Source: Desulfurococcales archaeon (lineage in GTDB: Archaea > Thermoproteota > Thermoprotei_A > Sulfolobales > WAQK01). Taken from it: a stretch of 11,655 nucleotides of DNA. Location: assembly GCA_027016915.1 (NCBI GenBank), contig JALURJ010000178.1, forward strand, positions 1 to 11,655. Direction: 5' to 3'. The notes below the pieces were generated by a model. It was not told where the DNA came from, searched no databases, and saw nothing but the letters and a program-made list of their open reading frames with translations. Both the position numbers and the translations under genes were made by a program. Below are positions 5,637-11,655 of this stretch, piece after piece; position 1 is the first letter of the stretch; each line of letters opens with the position of its first letter.

Positions 5637-6809
5637 TTGGAGCCGAAGGTATACGTTCTGCCTCCCCACAGGCTGGCGGAGGCGACGGACGTCTATTTCG
5701 AGAGGACAAGGAAGATCCTGGAGGCCAAGGGACTCGACAAGATCTGGGTTAGGATGGAGGCACATGCCTTCAGCCTGCCACGAGGCTACGAGTGGGCTGT
5801 CTTCGCCGGCCTCGAGGAAGTGGTTAAACTTGTCGAGGGCAGGGATTTGAACCTATACTCGGTGCCTGAAGGCACACTCTTCAAGCCTGCCGAGCCCCTC
5901 CTGGTACTCGAAGGGCCGTACGGGGAGTTCGTAGAGCTGGAGACCCCAATACTGGGGATACTGAGGCACTATACCAGCGTGGCAACCAAGGCGGCTAGGA
6001 TAAAGAAGCTGGCAGGCGACAGGGTTGTCCTGTTCTTCGGCCTCAGGGCAGCCCACCCAGCCCTATCACCCATGCTGGACAGGGCAGCCTACATAGGAGG
6101 GGTCGACGGAGTATCAGGAGTGCTGGCAAGAGAGTATCTAGGCTTGGAGCCCAAGGGCACCATGCCCCACGCCCTAATCATAGTATTCGGCGACCAGAAG
6201 GAGGCTTGGAAGGCCTTCGACGAGGTGGTCGAGGAGGGTGTCCCCAGAATAGCGCTGGTCGACACATTCTACGACGAGCAGCTGGAGTCCCTTATGGCGG
6301 CCGAACTGCTGGGAGACAGGCTCCACGGCGTAAGGCTCGACACGCCTAGCAGCAGGAGGGGCAACATGAGGATGATAGTGGAGGAGGTTAGGTGGACCCT
6401 CGACCTCCACGGCTACCGACACGTCAAGATCTACGTGAGCGGGGGTATCAACGAGAAGAACATAGTAGAGCTACGGGACATAGTAGATGGCTTCGGCGCA
6501 GGCACCTCAATAGCGTTCCCCCCAAGCATAGACATAAGCATGGACATAGTCGAGGTGCTTCGCGGCGAGAAGTGGATTCCCGTCTCCAAGAGGGGCAAGC
6601 TACCTGGCATGAAGCAGCTCTACAGGCGGAGGCCTGGTCTCAACGACATGGTCATGCCTTGGGGTAAGCCCGGCCCCGAGGGCTACAAACCCCTGTTATC
6701 CAAGGTTGTGGAGAAAGGGCGGCTAGTAGCCGAGCTGCCCAGCCTAGATGAGATAAGAAACTACGTGCTAGAGCAGCTATCCGAGCTGCCTGAGCCCGAA
6801 CCAGCCTGA
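5637..6809 (+). CDS. pncB: Nicotinate phosphoribosyltransferase (archaeal type)
   Basis: This 390-aa enzyme joins nicotinate to PRPP to give nicotinate mononucleotide in NAD salvage. Recognisable segments are FFGLRAAHPALSPMLDRAAY (residues 133-152, His140 at the conserved active-site region), GVDGVSG (155-161), GTMPHAL (174-180), VDTFYDE (208-214), RLDTPSSRRG (233-242), VSGG (267-270) and the phosphate-binding DGFGAGT (284-290). The length matches the short archaeal class. TTG 5637 is backed by a strong SD. The protein contains no cysteine at all, so the C-terminal zinc-knuckle-like cysteine motif reported for the Thermoplasma acidophilum enzyme is absent. A UbiE-type methyltransferase follows after 22 bp, probably in the same transcript, and an AbrB-like gene diverges upstream. 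Confidence 0.93.
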   Translation: MEPKVYVLPPHRLAEATDVYFERTRKILEAKGLDKIWVRMEAHAFSLPRGYEWAVFAGLEEVVKLVEGRDLNLYSVPEGTLFKPAEPLLVLEGPYGEFVELETPILGILRHYTSVATKAARIKKLAGDRVVLFFGLRAAHPALSPMLDRAAYIGGVDGVSGVLAREYLGLEPKGTMPHALIIVFGDQKEAWKAFDEVVEEGVPRIALVDTFYDEQLESLMAAELLGDRLHGVRLDTPSSRRGNMRMIVEEVRWTLDLHGYRHVKIYVSGGINEKNIVELRDIVDGFGAGTSIAFPPSIDISMDIVEVLRGEKWIPVSKRGKLPGMKQLYRRRPGLNDMVMPWGKPGPEGYKPLLSKVVEKGRLVAELPSLDEIRNYVLEQLSELPEPEPA

Positions 6810-6831
6810 CATCCCAGACGGTGCGGTAGGA

Positions 6832-7533
6832 ATGAGCAGAGGCTCCCAGGACTGGTGGTTCAGCCTACTCCAAACGCTGGAGGACATAATCCCCTCCTAC
6901 AATAAGATGAACAAAGTAATGTCCCTGGGCCTCGACCTAAGGATTAGGGCCCAGGGTATCAGGAGGGTCCTGAGGCTCTCGCCGCTGCTAGACATAGGCT
7001 CCGGGCCCGGCACCATGGTCCAGGTGGCCAGGCATATGGGGTATAGGGGCGAGGCGGTGCTTCTCGACCCCTCCGAAGCCATGCTGAAGGCTGCGAGGAG
7101 AGGGCTGGAAGGAGGCCCAGCCAACCACCTGGTTCAGGGCGTCGCCGAGCACCTACCCTTCAGGGACTCGGCCTTCAGGGCGGCGATGAGCGGGTTTGCC
7201 ATACGGGACGTCTATAATATTCCACGCGCCCTCAGGGAGATACGCAGAACCCTTGCAAGGGGCTCACCATTCGTGATGGTCGACATTACCAAGCCGGACA
7301 ACGTCCTTGCAAGGCTGGCGGCGGCCTTCTACTGGAGGGCTGTAGTGCCCCTCATGGCCCTGATCTTTGCGGGGAGGAGGTGGAGGAGGTATCTAGACAT
7401 TTTTCCAACCTATCTCAGGATGCCCAGGCTCTCCCGCTTCAACAGCGCGGCTGAGCGGGCAGGACTTGTGTTGGAACAAGCCCGGCTCTTCCTGGGAGGA
7501 ACTTCGTCAGTGCTGGTCTATAGGTCGGCCTAG
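6832..7533 (+). CDS. UbiE/COQ5-type SAM-dependent methyltransferase, probably quinone biosynthesis
   Basis: This 233-aa protein carries the UbiE/MenG hallmarks: YNKMNKVMSLGLDLRIR (residues 23-39), SAM-binding LDIGSGPGT (53-61), an acidic second motif LLDPSEAML (77-85), VAEHLPFRDSAF (104-115), FAIRDVYN (122-129), ALREIRRTL (133-141) and DITKPDN (151-157). UbiE enzymes C-methylate the polyprenylated ring of menaquinone or ubiquinone; the exact crenarchaeal quinone substrate cannot be read here. A short hydrophobic stretch (FYWRAVVPLMALIFA, 166-180) may lie at the membrane. ATG 6832 follows GGTAGG, a weak SD, and no separate TATA box is evident, so transcription with nicotinate phosphoribosyltransferase is likely. 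Confidence 0.86.
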   Translation: MSRGSQDWWFSLLQTLEDIIPSYNKMNKVMSLGLDLRIRAQGIRRVLRLSPLLDIGSGPGTMVQVARHMGYRGEAVLLDPSEAMLKAARRGLEGGPANHLVQGVAEHLPFRDSAFRAAMSGFAIRDVYNIPRALREIRRTLARGSPFVMVDITKPDNVLARLAAAFYWRAVVPLMALIFAGRRWRRYLDIFPTYLRMPRLSRFNSAAERAGLVLEQARLFLGGTSSVLVYRSA

Positions 7534-7550
7534 CTTCTCGGGGTGGAAGG

Positions 7551-7558
7551 TTTTTATG
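7551..7558 (+). promoter_or_regulatory. TATA box of the ABC importer operon
   Basis: TTTTTATG predicts a transcript start near 7580, about 11 nt before ATG 7591. The proposed operator palindrome begins at the very next base. Confidence 0.6.
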
Positions 7559-7601
7559 CCCCTCACCCACCATATGGATAGGGTATCCATATGGTGAGGG
7601 G
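7559..7601 (+). promoter_or_regulatory. Palindromic operator over the start site of the ABC importer operon
   Basis: Two perfect 13-bp arms (CACCATATGGATA at 7568-7580 and TATCCATATGGTG at 7584-7596) flank GGG. Each arm contains the 8-bp palindrome CCATATGG, with centres 17 bp apart. An outer pair, CCCCTCACC (7559-7567) and GGTGAGGGG (7593-7601), extends the symmetry in a shifted register. The element lies directly after the TATA box, covers the predicted start site and overlaps the ATG. A bound dimer would block RNA polymerase, so a repressor responding to metal or ligand is the natural reading. The left arm lies largely or wholly before the predicted start, so an RNA hairpin is less likely. 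No regulator gene is adjacent. Confidence 0.65.
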
Positions 7602-8751
7602 TGTCTCAACGCTCGTGGCAATCCTCATACTCGGAGTGGTGCTAGGCGCAGGGCTAGGCTACTACCTGGGCGCTGGCAGGGCCAAAACCCCCACACTAAC
7701 GGTCACCCAGACTATCCCCTCCACCACGACGAGGCTTGTAGCCCGGACAACCACGGTCACGGTCACCGAGACAATGCATACACGCTACCCCCTCGAACTG
7801 GTGGATGCGTCCGGGGACACTGTGGTGATAGAGTCTGAGCCAGCCCGCGTGGTGTCCCTCTCCCCCGCAATAACTGAAACCATCTTTGCCCTCCACGCTG
7901 AGACCAAGCTGGTGGGAGTCGACAACTCCTCCGACTATCCCCAAGAGCTGGAACTTCTCGTGGCTGAGGGCAAGGTTAGACGCGTAGGCGGTTACTGGTG
8001 GTCAGCCCTAGACCTGGAGGCCATAGCTAGCCTCCAGCCCGACCTCGTCATAGCGGAGGTGGGAGCCCACATCAAGATACAGGACCAGTTTAGGCAGCTG
8101 GGGCTTAAGGTACTCTACGTCCGGGGAGGAGCCGCGAGGAGCGTGGAGGACGTCAAGGCAGACATATTGCTCATAGGCCAGGCTCTCAACAGGCTGGAAG
8201 AGGCGCAGAGAATAGTGGATACTATAGATGAGGAGGTCTCAGAGATCAGGGCCAGGCTTGAGAGTGTGGGTGCTGAGCCCGTCCCCGTCTACGTGGAGGT
8301 CGGCGCCTATTCCGGCCAGCTGTGGGGTGCGGGTGCGGGAACGTTCATAGATGCCTTGGTAACGTTGGCTGGCGGCGTCAACGTGCTGGCAGAGTATTCG
8401 GGCTACCCGCAGCTCGGCTACGAGGACGTGGTTGCAGCCCAGCCCTCAGTGATCATAGCGGTTGCCAACTTCATGGACTCAGGCGCAGCCCAGGCCTACC
8501 TGGAGGAGATATTGTCTAGGCCCGGCTGGTCCGAGATACCCGCCGTAAGGGATGGCAGGGTATACGTTCTTGCAGGGCAGTCAGCCAACGTGCTTGTGAG
8601 GCCGGGGCCCAGAATAGTTGAGGCCCTGGAGCTGCTGGCAGAGATCCTGCACCCCGAGGTGTTTGGAACACCCTCAGGCCCCGGGATAGTTTCAGCGGCA
8701 AAGCTCGCAGCCCAGCCCTGCTCCCCGCCACCAGCGGTGCTGGTGATCTAG
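7591..8751 (+). CDS. ABC importer substrate-binding protein, cobalamin/iron-siderophore type, membrane-anchored
   Basis: This 386-aa protein starts with a signal-anchor helix (TLVAILILGVVLGAGLGYYLG, residues 7-27), then a Thr/Val-rich linker (33-62, with TVTQT and TVTVTET) and a BtuF/FepB-type solute-binding domain from about 66 onward. Typical elements are RVVSLSPAITETIFAL (86-101), LVGVDNSSDYP (107-117), LEAIASLQPDLVIA (142-155), WGAGAGTFIDALVTLAGGVNV (245-265), and PGWSEIPAVRDGRVYVL (311-327). There is no N-terminal lipobox cysteine; the linker looks suited to holding the domain away from the membrane. The C-terminal tail after about 362 is unusual and contains the only cysteine (377). The ligand could be a corrinoid, Fe-siderophore or haem. 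ATG 7591 lies inside the operator palindrome; GTG 7594 is an alternative. The permease starts right after the stop. Confidence 0.88.
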   Translation: MVRGVSTLVAILILGVVLGAGLGYYLGAGRAKTPTLTVTQTIPSTTTRLVARTTTVTVTETMHTRYPLELVDASGDTVVIESEPARVVSLSPAITETIFALHAETKLVGVDNSSDYPQELELLVAEGKVRRVGGYWWSALDLEAIASLQPDLVIAEVGAHIKIQDQFRQLGLKVLYVRGGAARSVEDVKADILLIGQALNRLEEAQRIVDTIDEEVSEIRARLESVGAEPVPVYVEVGAYSGQLWGAGAGTFIDALVTLAGGVNVLAEYSGYPQLGYEDVVAAQPSVIIAVANFMDSGAAQAYLEEILSRPGWSEIPAVRDGRVYVLAGQSANVLVRPGPRIVEALELLAEILHPEVFGTPSGPGIVSAAKLAAQPCSPPPAVLVI

Positions 8752-9783
8752 TTGGCCCGGAAATCAGGCACCTCCAGGCCCGGCTTTTTGGTGGTCCTAT
8801 CCTTCTCCCTGATGGTGCTCCTCATAGCCATGGTGGTCTCCCTATCCACGGGCTCGGCCGGCTACAAGCCCCTTGACGTGCTTCGTGTACTCTTGGGGCG
8901 CGAGGGCGGTCCTGCCAGAAGCATAGTTTGGGGGATAAGGCTTCCCAGAACCCTGCTCTCAGTCCTGGTAGGCGCAGCGCTAGGTATCTCCGGCGTGCTT
9001 GTCCAGACAGCTACTAGGAACCCCTTGGCCGAGCCCTACCTCCTAGGCATATCCTCGGGCGCGTTGGTGGCTACAGGGCTCGCCATCCTCACCCTCCCCG
9101 CAGGCCTAGCGTTCTCCACATGGATCACGCTTACAGTGAGCTTTGCAGGAGGACTCGCAGCGTTCCTGGTGGTGTTGCTGCTGGCCAGGCTTGCCGGGGG
9201 CTCGCCGACCTCCCTAATCCTGGCAGGCATCGCTGTCTCCTCCTTCCTCTCCGGGACCACTATTCTTCTCTCCCTGCTGGTCCAGAGCAAGCTGGGGAGC
9301 TTCATAATCTGGCTCCTAGGCAGCTTCCTGACAGCCACGATGGATCAGGTCAAACTCATACTCCCGGTGGTGGCAGGGGTTACAGCCGCCTCGCTGGCCC
9401 TAGCCGGGAGGCTGGACTTGCTCCTCATGGGGGATGAAGTGGCTGTCCAGGGAGGAGTCGACCCTGAGAGGATGAGGAGAACAGCGGTTGCCCTAGCAGC
9501 CCTGGCCACGGCGGTCTCGGTTGGCGTGGCTGGCGTCATAGGGTTTGTCGGCCTAGTGGTGCCCCACATGTCCAGGTTCCTGGCTGGGATAGGGCATAGG
9601 AGAACGCTGGTCCTTTCAGCCGTTCTGGGAGGAGCCCTCCTCTGCATGGCTGACGCCGCGTCCAGGGCTGCTGGCAGGATCCTCCTGCTGGGCGAGCTGC
9701 CCGTGGGGGCGGTGACCGCACTGATAGGAGCACCCTTCTTCGCCTTCCTCCTAGTAAGGTTTGGGAGGCGTTCACAATGGTGA
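8752..9783 (+). CDS. FecCD/BtuC-type ABC importer permease
   Basis: This 343-aa polytopic membrane protein of the FecCD family should form a homodimeric channel of about ten helices per subunit. Family segments are GIRLPRTLLSVLVGAALGIS (residues 61-80), TRNPLAEPYLLGISSGA (88-104), GFVGLVVPHMSRFLAG (264-279, near the ATPase coupling helix), HRRTLVLSAVLGGALLCMADAASR (282-305), and ELPVGAVTALIGAPFFAFLL (315-334). TTG 8752 begins one base after the binding-protein stop and is preceded by GGTGAT (8742-8747, 4 nt spacing), so translation is probably coupled. Its 3' end overlaps the ATPase gene by 7 bp. Substrate class follows the binding protein. Confidence 0.93.
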   Translation: MARKSGTSRPGFLVVLSFSLMVLLIAMVVSLSTGSAGYKPLDVLRVLLGREGGPARSIVWGIRLPRTLLSVLVGAALGISGVLVQTATRNPLAEPYLLGISSGALVATGLAILTLPAGLAFSTWITLTVSFAGGLAAFLVVLLLARLAGGSPTSLILAGIAVSSFLSGTTILLSLLVQSKLGSFIIWLLGSFLTATMDQVKLILPVVAGVTAASLALAGRLDLLLMGDEVAVQGGVDPERMRRTAVALAALATAVSVGVAGVIGFVGLVVPHMSRFLAGIGHRRTLVLSAVLGGALLCMADAASRAAGRILLLGELPVGAVTALIGAPFFAFLLVRFGRRSQW

Positions 9784-10547
9784 GGCTTAGAACCGAGAAG
9801 CTGGCATGCGGGTATGGGGCAAAGCTTGTGTTGAGGGACGTGGAGCTGGAGGTAGGGGAGGGAGAGCTGCTCGCCGTCCTAGGCCCCAACGGGGCGGGGA
9901 AAACCACACTGCTCAGAACCATTGCCAGGCTGCTGAGACCAGTGAGCGGCAGGGTCCTCGTGGACGGGGCTGACCTGTGGACTATCGATCTAGGCAGGGC
10001 GGCCAGGCTGGTCTCCTACATGCCGCCACCCCCTCCCCAGGGATTCAACATAACTGTACGGGAATTCCTCCAAGCCATGAGAGCCCCCTTCACGGGCTGG
10101 GCCCCGAGCGACGGAAACGTGGATCGAGCCCTGAGACTCCTGGAGCTGGAGGGGTTCGATGAGCGCCGGGTGGACGAGCTCAGCAGCGGCGAGCTTCAGA
10201 GGGTACTGGTAGCCTCGGTCATCGCTAGGGAGGCCCCTCTCATGGTGCTTGACGAGCCTACTGCCCATCTGGACCTAAAGTACCAGGTTAGGGTTCTTTC
10301 AGTTATTAAGAGGGAGGCCGCGGCTAGAGGGGGCGCCGCCGTGATCAGCCTCCACGACGCAAGGCTGGCAGCTACCTTCGCCGACAAGGTTGCCCTTCTC
10401 GCCGAGGGCTCTGTGAGGGCGTATGGGCCTCCAAGCCGAGTTCTGAGGGAAGAAGTACTCAGCAGGGTCTACGGCGTGAGGATCCTGGTGAAAGAGGACC
10501 CTGAGCTGGGATTCATAGCTGTTCCCGAGGCACCCGAGCGGACCTAA
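9777..10547 (+). CDS. ABC importer ATPase, FecE/BtuD-type, with variant Q-loop
   Basis: This 256-aa cytoplasmic nucleotide-binding subunit powers the importer. It has Walker A GPNGAGKTT (residues 36-44), signature LSSGE (135-139), Walker B LMVLDE (155-160), D-loop HLDL (164-167) and H-loop His193 (SLHDA). The Q-loop is odd. The normal YxPQ is Y-M-P followed by four further prolines, then Q88. Counting back from ITVREF, the usual Gln position is Pro84, and the next Gln is four residues later. The DNA here (atg ccg cca ccc cct ccc cag) is in frame with both flanks, so it is not an obvious frameshift. ATG 9777 overlaps the permease end and follows GGGAGGCG; GTG 9780 is possible. All other motifs are intact, so activity is likely. 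Confidence 0.93.
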   Translation: MVRLRTEKLACGYGAKLVLRDVELEVGEGELLAVLGPNGAGKTTLLRTIARLLRPVSGRVLVDGADLWTIDLGRAARLVSYMPPPPPQGFNITVREFLQAMRAPFTGWAPSDGNVDRALRLLELEGFDERRVDELSSGELQRVLVASVIAREAPLMVLDEPTAHLDLKYQVRVLSVIKREAAARGGAAVISLHDARLAATFADKVALLAEGSVRAYGPPSRVLREEVLSRVYGVRILVKEDPELGFIAVPEAPERT

Positions 10548-10553
10548 ATTTAT
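10546..10553 (+). promoter_or_regulatory. TATA box for beta-RFA-P synthase
   Basis: AAATTTAT overlaps the ATPase stop codon and predicts a start near 10576, giving a leader of about 24 nt with an SD-like GGTGGGGG (10592-10599). The gene can thus be expressed apart from the importer operon. Confidence 0.5.
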
Positions 10554-10599
10554 TTGGGTCTACAAGACACTGTTTCTAGCTGCCCAGCGTTGGTGGGGG

Positions 10600-11547
10600 T
10601 TGCCAGTATTGCGGGTGGCTGTCGAGGCTTGTGCCAGGCTGCATCTAGGCTTTTACAACATAAGAGGCGGGGGACGCTGCTACGGCGGGATAGGGGTCTC
10701 CATAGACAGGCCGTGTGTAAGCCTTACGGCTACCCGGTCGCCGGGCATAGAGGCCCCAGTCGAGCTTGTTGAGCCCCTCGAGGTGTTGGCCAACCACTAC
10801 GGGCTTGGCGGCGTAGTTGTCGAAGTCGTGAAGAGCATACCTAGGCACGTAGGGTTGGGCTCGACCACTCAGCTATACCTAGCCGCTGCCCACGCCTACC
10901 TAAAGCTGTACGGTGTTAAAGCTAACGCCCGGGAGGTTGCAGCGGTCCTGGGCAGGGCTAGGGTGTCGGGTGTGGGTCTCTACTCCTTCACGGGCGGCGG
11001 CTTCATAATCGATGCTGGGCGCCCCGAGGGATGTGGAGAATGCGTCGTAAGCCTGGTGGCTAGGGTGAGGATCCCGGCTAGGTGGAGGTTTGTGGTGGTT
11101 ACGCCCGAGGGTGGCAGGGGGCTTAGGGAGGAAGAGGAAGCAAAGATCCTCGAGGAGCCCGAGCCCATGCCCGCCGGGAGGCAGAGGAGGCTCTACGAGA
11201 TCCTGCTAACAGGCCTTCTCCCAGCCCTGGTGGAGGATAGGCCTGAGGCTTTCGGCAGGCACCTTACCGAGTACCAGGAGATACTCGGGGCCTACTATTC
11301 TAAGCACCAGGGCGGGGTCTTTGCCTCCCCCGAGTCGGAAAAGGCTGCCCGACTACTTCTGGATGCCGGGGCCTACGGCGTGGGGCAGAGCAGCTGGGGC
11401 CCCTCGATCTACGGCATCTCCGATTCGAGCCGCGCCTATAGGGTGGCGCACAGGGTTTCCCAGCTCCTGGAGGAGCAGGGGGTTCGGGCAAAAGTCTTTG
11501 TGGCAAAGCCCCGCAACACGGGGGCCAAGATAAGGGTTCTCCACTAG
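10600..11547 (+). CDS. Beta-ribofuranosylaminobenzene 5'-phosphate synthase (GHMP-kinase-like)
   Basis: This 315-aa protein resembles beta-RFA-P synthase, which joins 4-aminobenzoate to PRPP with loss of CO2 and pyrophosphate, the first committed step to methanopterin-type C1 carriers. It is built on a GHMP-kinase-like fold. Visible segments are ARLHLGFYNI (residues 12-21), GGIGVSID (29-36), IPRHVGLGSTTQ (80-91, where many homologues read GLGSGTQ), RARVSGVGLYSFTGGGFIIDAG (119-140) and GQSSWGPSIYGI (262-273). In a crenarchaeon the product would feed a modified folate/pterin rather than methanogenesis. TTG 10600 follows GGTGGGGG; TTG 10609 would give a product three residues shorter. It follows the importer ATPase by 52 bp. 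Other GHMP members (mevalonate or homoserine kinase) fit less well because the SSWGP segment is specific to this family. Confidence 0.88.
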   Translation: MPVLRVAVEACARLHLGFYNIRGGGRCYGGIGVSIDRPCVSLTATRSPGIEAPVELVEPLEVLANHYGLGGVVVEVVKSIPRHVGLGSTTQLYLAAAHAYLKLYGVKANAREVAAVLGRARVSGVGLYSFTGGGFIIDAGRPEGCGECVVSLVARVRIPARWRFVVVTPEGGRGLREEEEAKILEEPEPMPAGRQRRLYEILLTGLLPALVEDRPEAFGRHLTEYQEILGAYYSKHQGGVFASPESEKAARLLLDAGAYGVGQSSWGPSIYGISDSSRAYRVAHRVSQLLEEQGVRAKVFVAKPRNTGAKIRVLH

Positions 11548-11559
11548 CTGCGTCAGCCT

Positions 11560-11567
11560 CTTATAAG
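11560..11567 (+). promoter_or_regulatory. TATA box for the gene at the right edge
   Basis: CTTATAAG is a good archaeal TATA box. It places the transcript start near 11590, favouring ATG 11602 over the in-frame ATG 11584. Confidence 0.55.
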
Positions 11568-11601
11568 CGGCAGTGCAAACCAGATGTTAGGCGATACCAA
11601 C

Positions 11602-11655
11602 ATGTGCGGCCCATCCCCAACAGAGGTTTTGAAGGAGGCCGAAATACCCGTATCC
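11602..11655 (+). CDS. Start of an unidentified gene (3' end outside window)
   Basis: Only 18 codons are visible (MCGPSPTEVLKEAEIPVS), open to the right edge. They are preceded by a TATA box about 38 bp upstream and an SD-like AGGCGAT (11589-11595, 6 nt spacing), which together support a real gene start. ATG 11584 is an in-frame alternative but lies too close to the TATA box. The fragment is too short to assign a function. Confidence 0.5.
   Translation, partial: MCGPSPTEVLKEAEIPVS

Noticed and set aside
5514..5765. N-terminal extension of the AbrB-like - strand frame back to 5765
   Set aside because: It is antisense to the start of nicotinate phosphoribosyltransferase and spans its promoter. 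The SD and TATA box fit ATG 5513.
11584..11655. ATG 11584 as the start of the right-edge gene
   Set aside because: Only about 20 bp from the TATA box centre, upstream of the predicted transcript start. ATG 11602 has an SD-like site at proper spacing.

Overview
The window looks like chromosome of a hyperthermophilic crenarchaeon, most likely Desulfurococcales and possibly Aeropyrum or a close relative. This is inferred from style and gene content. The DNA is GC-rich with many AGG, ATA and CTA/CTC codons, TTG and GTG starts are common, Shine-Dalgarno sites are of the GGTG/GGTGA type, and TATA boxes sit about 26 bp upstream of short or absent leaders. The gene families are archaeal: a cyclic-2,3-diphosphoglycerate-synthetase-family protein, a DUF5679 zinc ribbon, an archaeal-length nicotinate phosphoribosyltransferase and beta-RFA-P synthase. 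No mobile element, CRISPR array, tRNA or rRNA was seen.

Left part (1-3310, + strand): the 3' part of dihydroorotase (pyrC), an unrecognised 73-aa basic protein, a GTPase-like protein of the cyclic 2,3-diphosphoglycerate synthetase family, and carbamate kinase. Carbamate kinase and dihydroorotase both belong to carbamoyl-phosphate/pyrimidine metabolism. The partner role of the nucleotide-binding protein is unknown.

Middle (3358-5513): a 48-aa DUF5679 zinc ribbon on the - strand, an overlapping - strand pair (a YbjN-like protein followed by a short-chain dehydrogenase lacking the usual Tyr and Lys), a divergent YjbQ-family gene, and a small AbrB/SpoVT-like DNA-binding protein on the - strand.

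Right (5637-7533, + strand): nicotinate phosphoribosyltransferase (NAD salvage) followed 22 bp later by a UbiE/COQ5-type quinone methyltransferase. The AbrB-like gene is divergent from this pair and shares its promoter region.

Far right (7551-11655, + strand): a tightly packed binding-protein-dependent ABC importer of the cobalamin/iron-siderophore type (anchored binding protein, FecCD permease, ATPase). A striking palindrome sits between its TATA box and its start codon and is probably a repressor operator. Downstream, behind its own TATA box, is beta-ribofuranosylaminobenzene 5'-phosphate synthase, the committed enzyme for methanopterin-like C1 carriers. The window ends in the first 18 codons of an unidentified gene.

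I did not find a clearly new multi-gene system. The best leads are the operator palindrome, the ATPase whose Q-loop glutamine position is proline, the dehydrogenase with a replaced catalytic pair, and the cyclic-DPG-synthetase-family/carbamate-kinase pairing.
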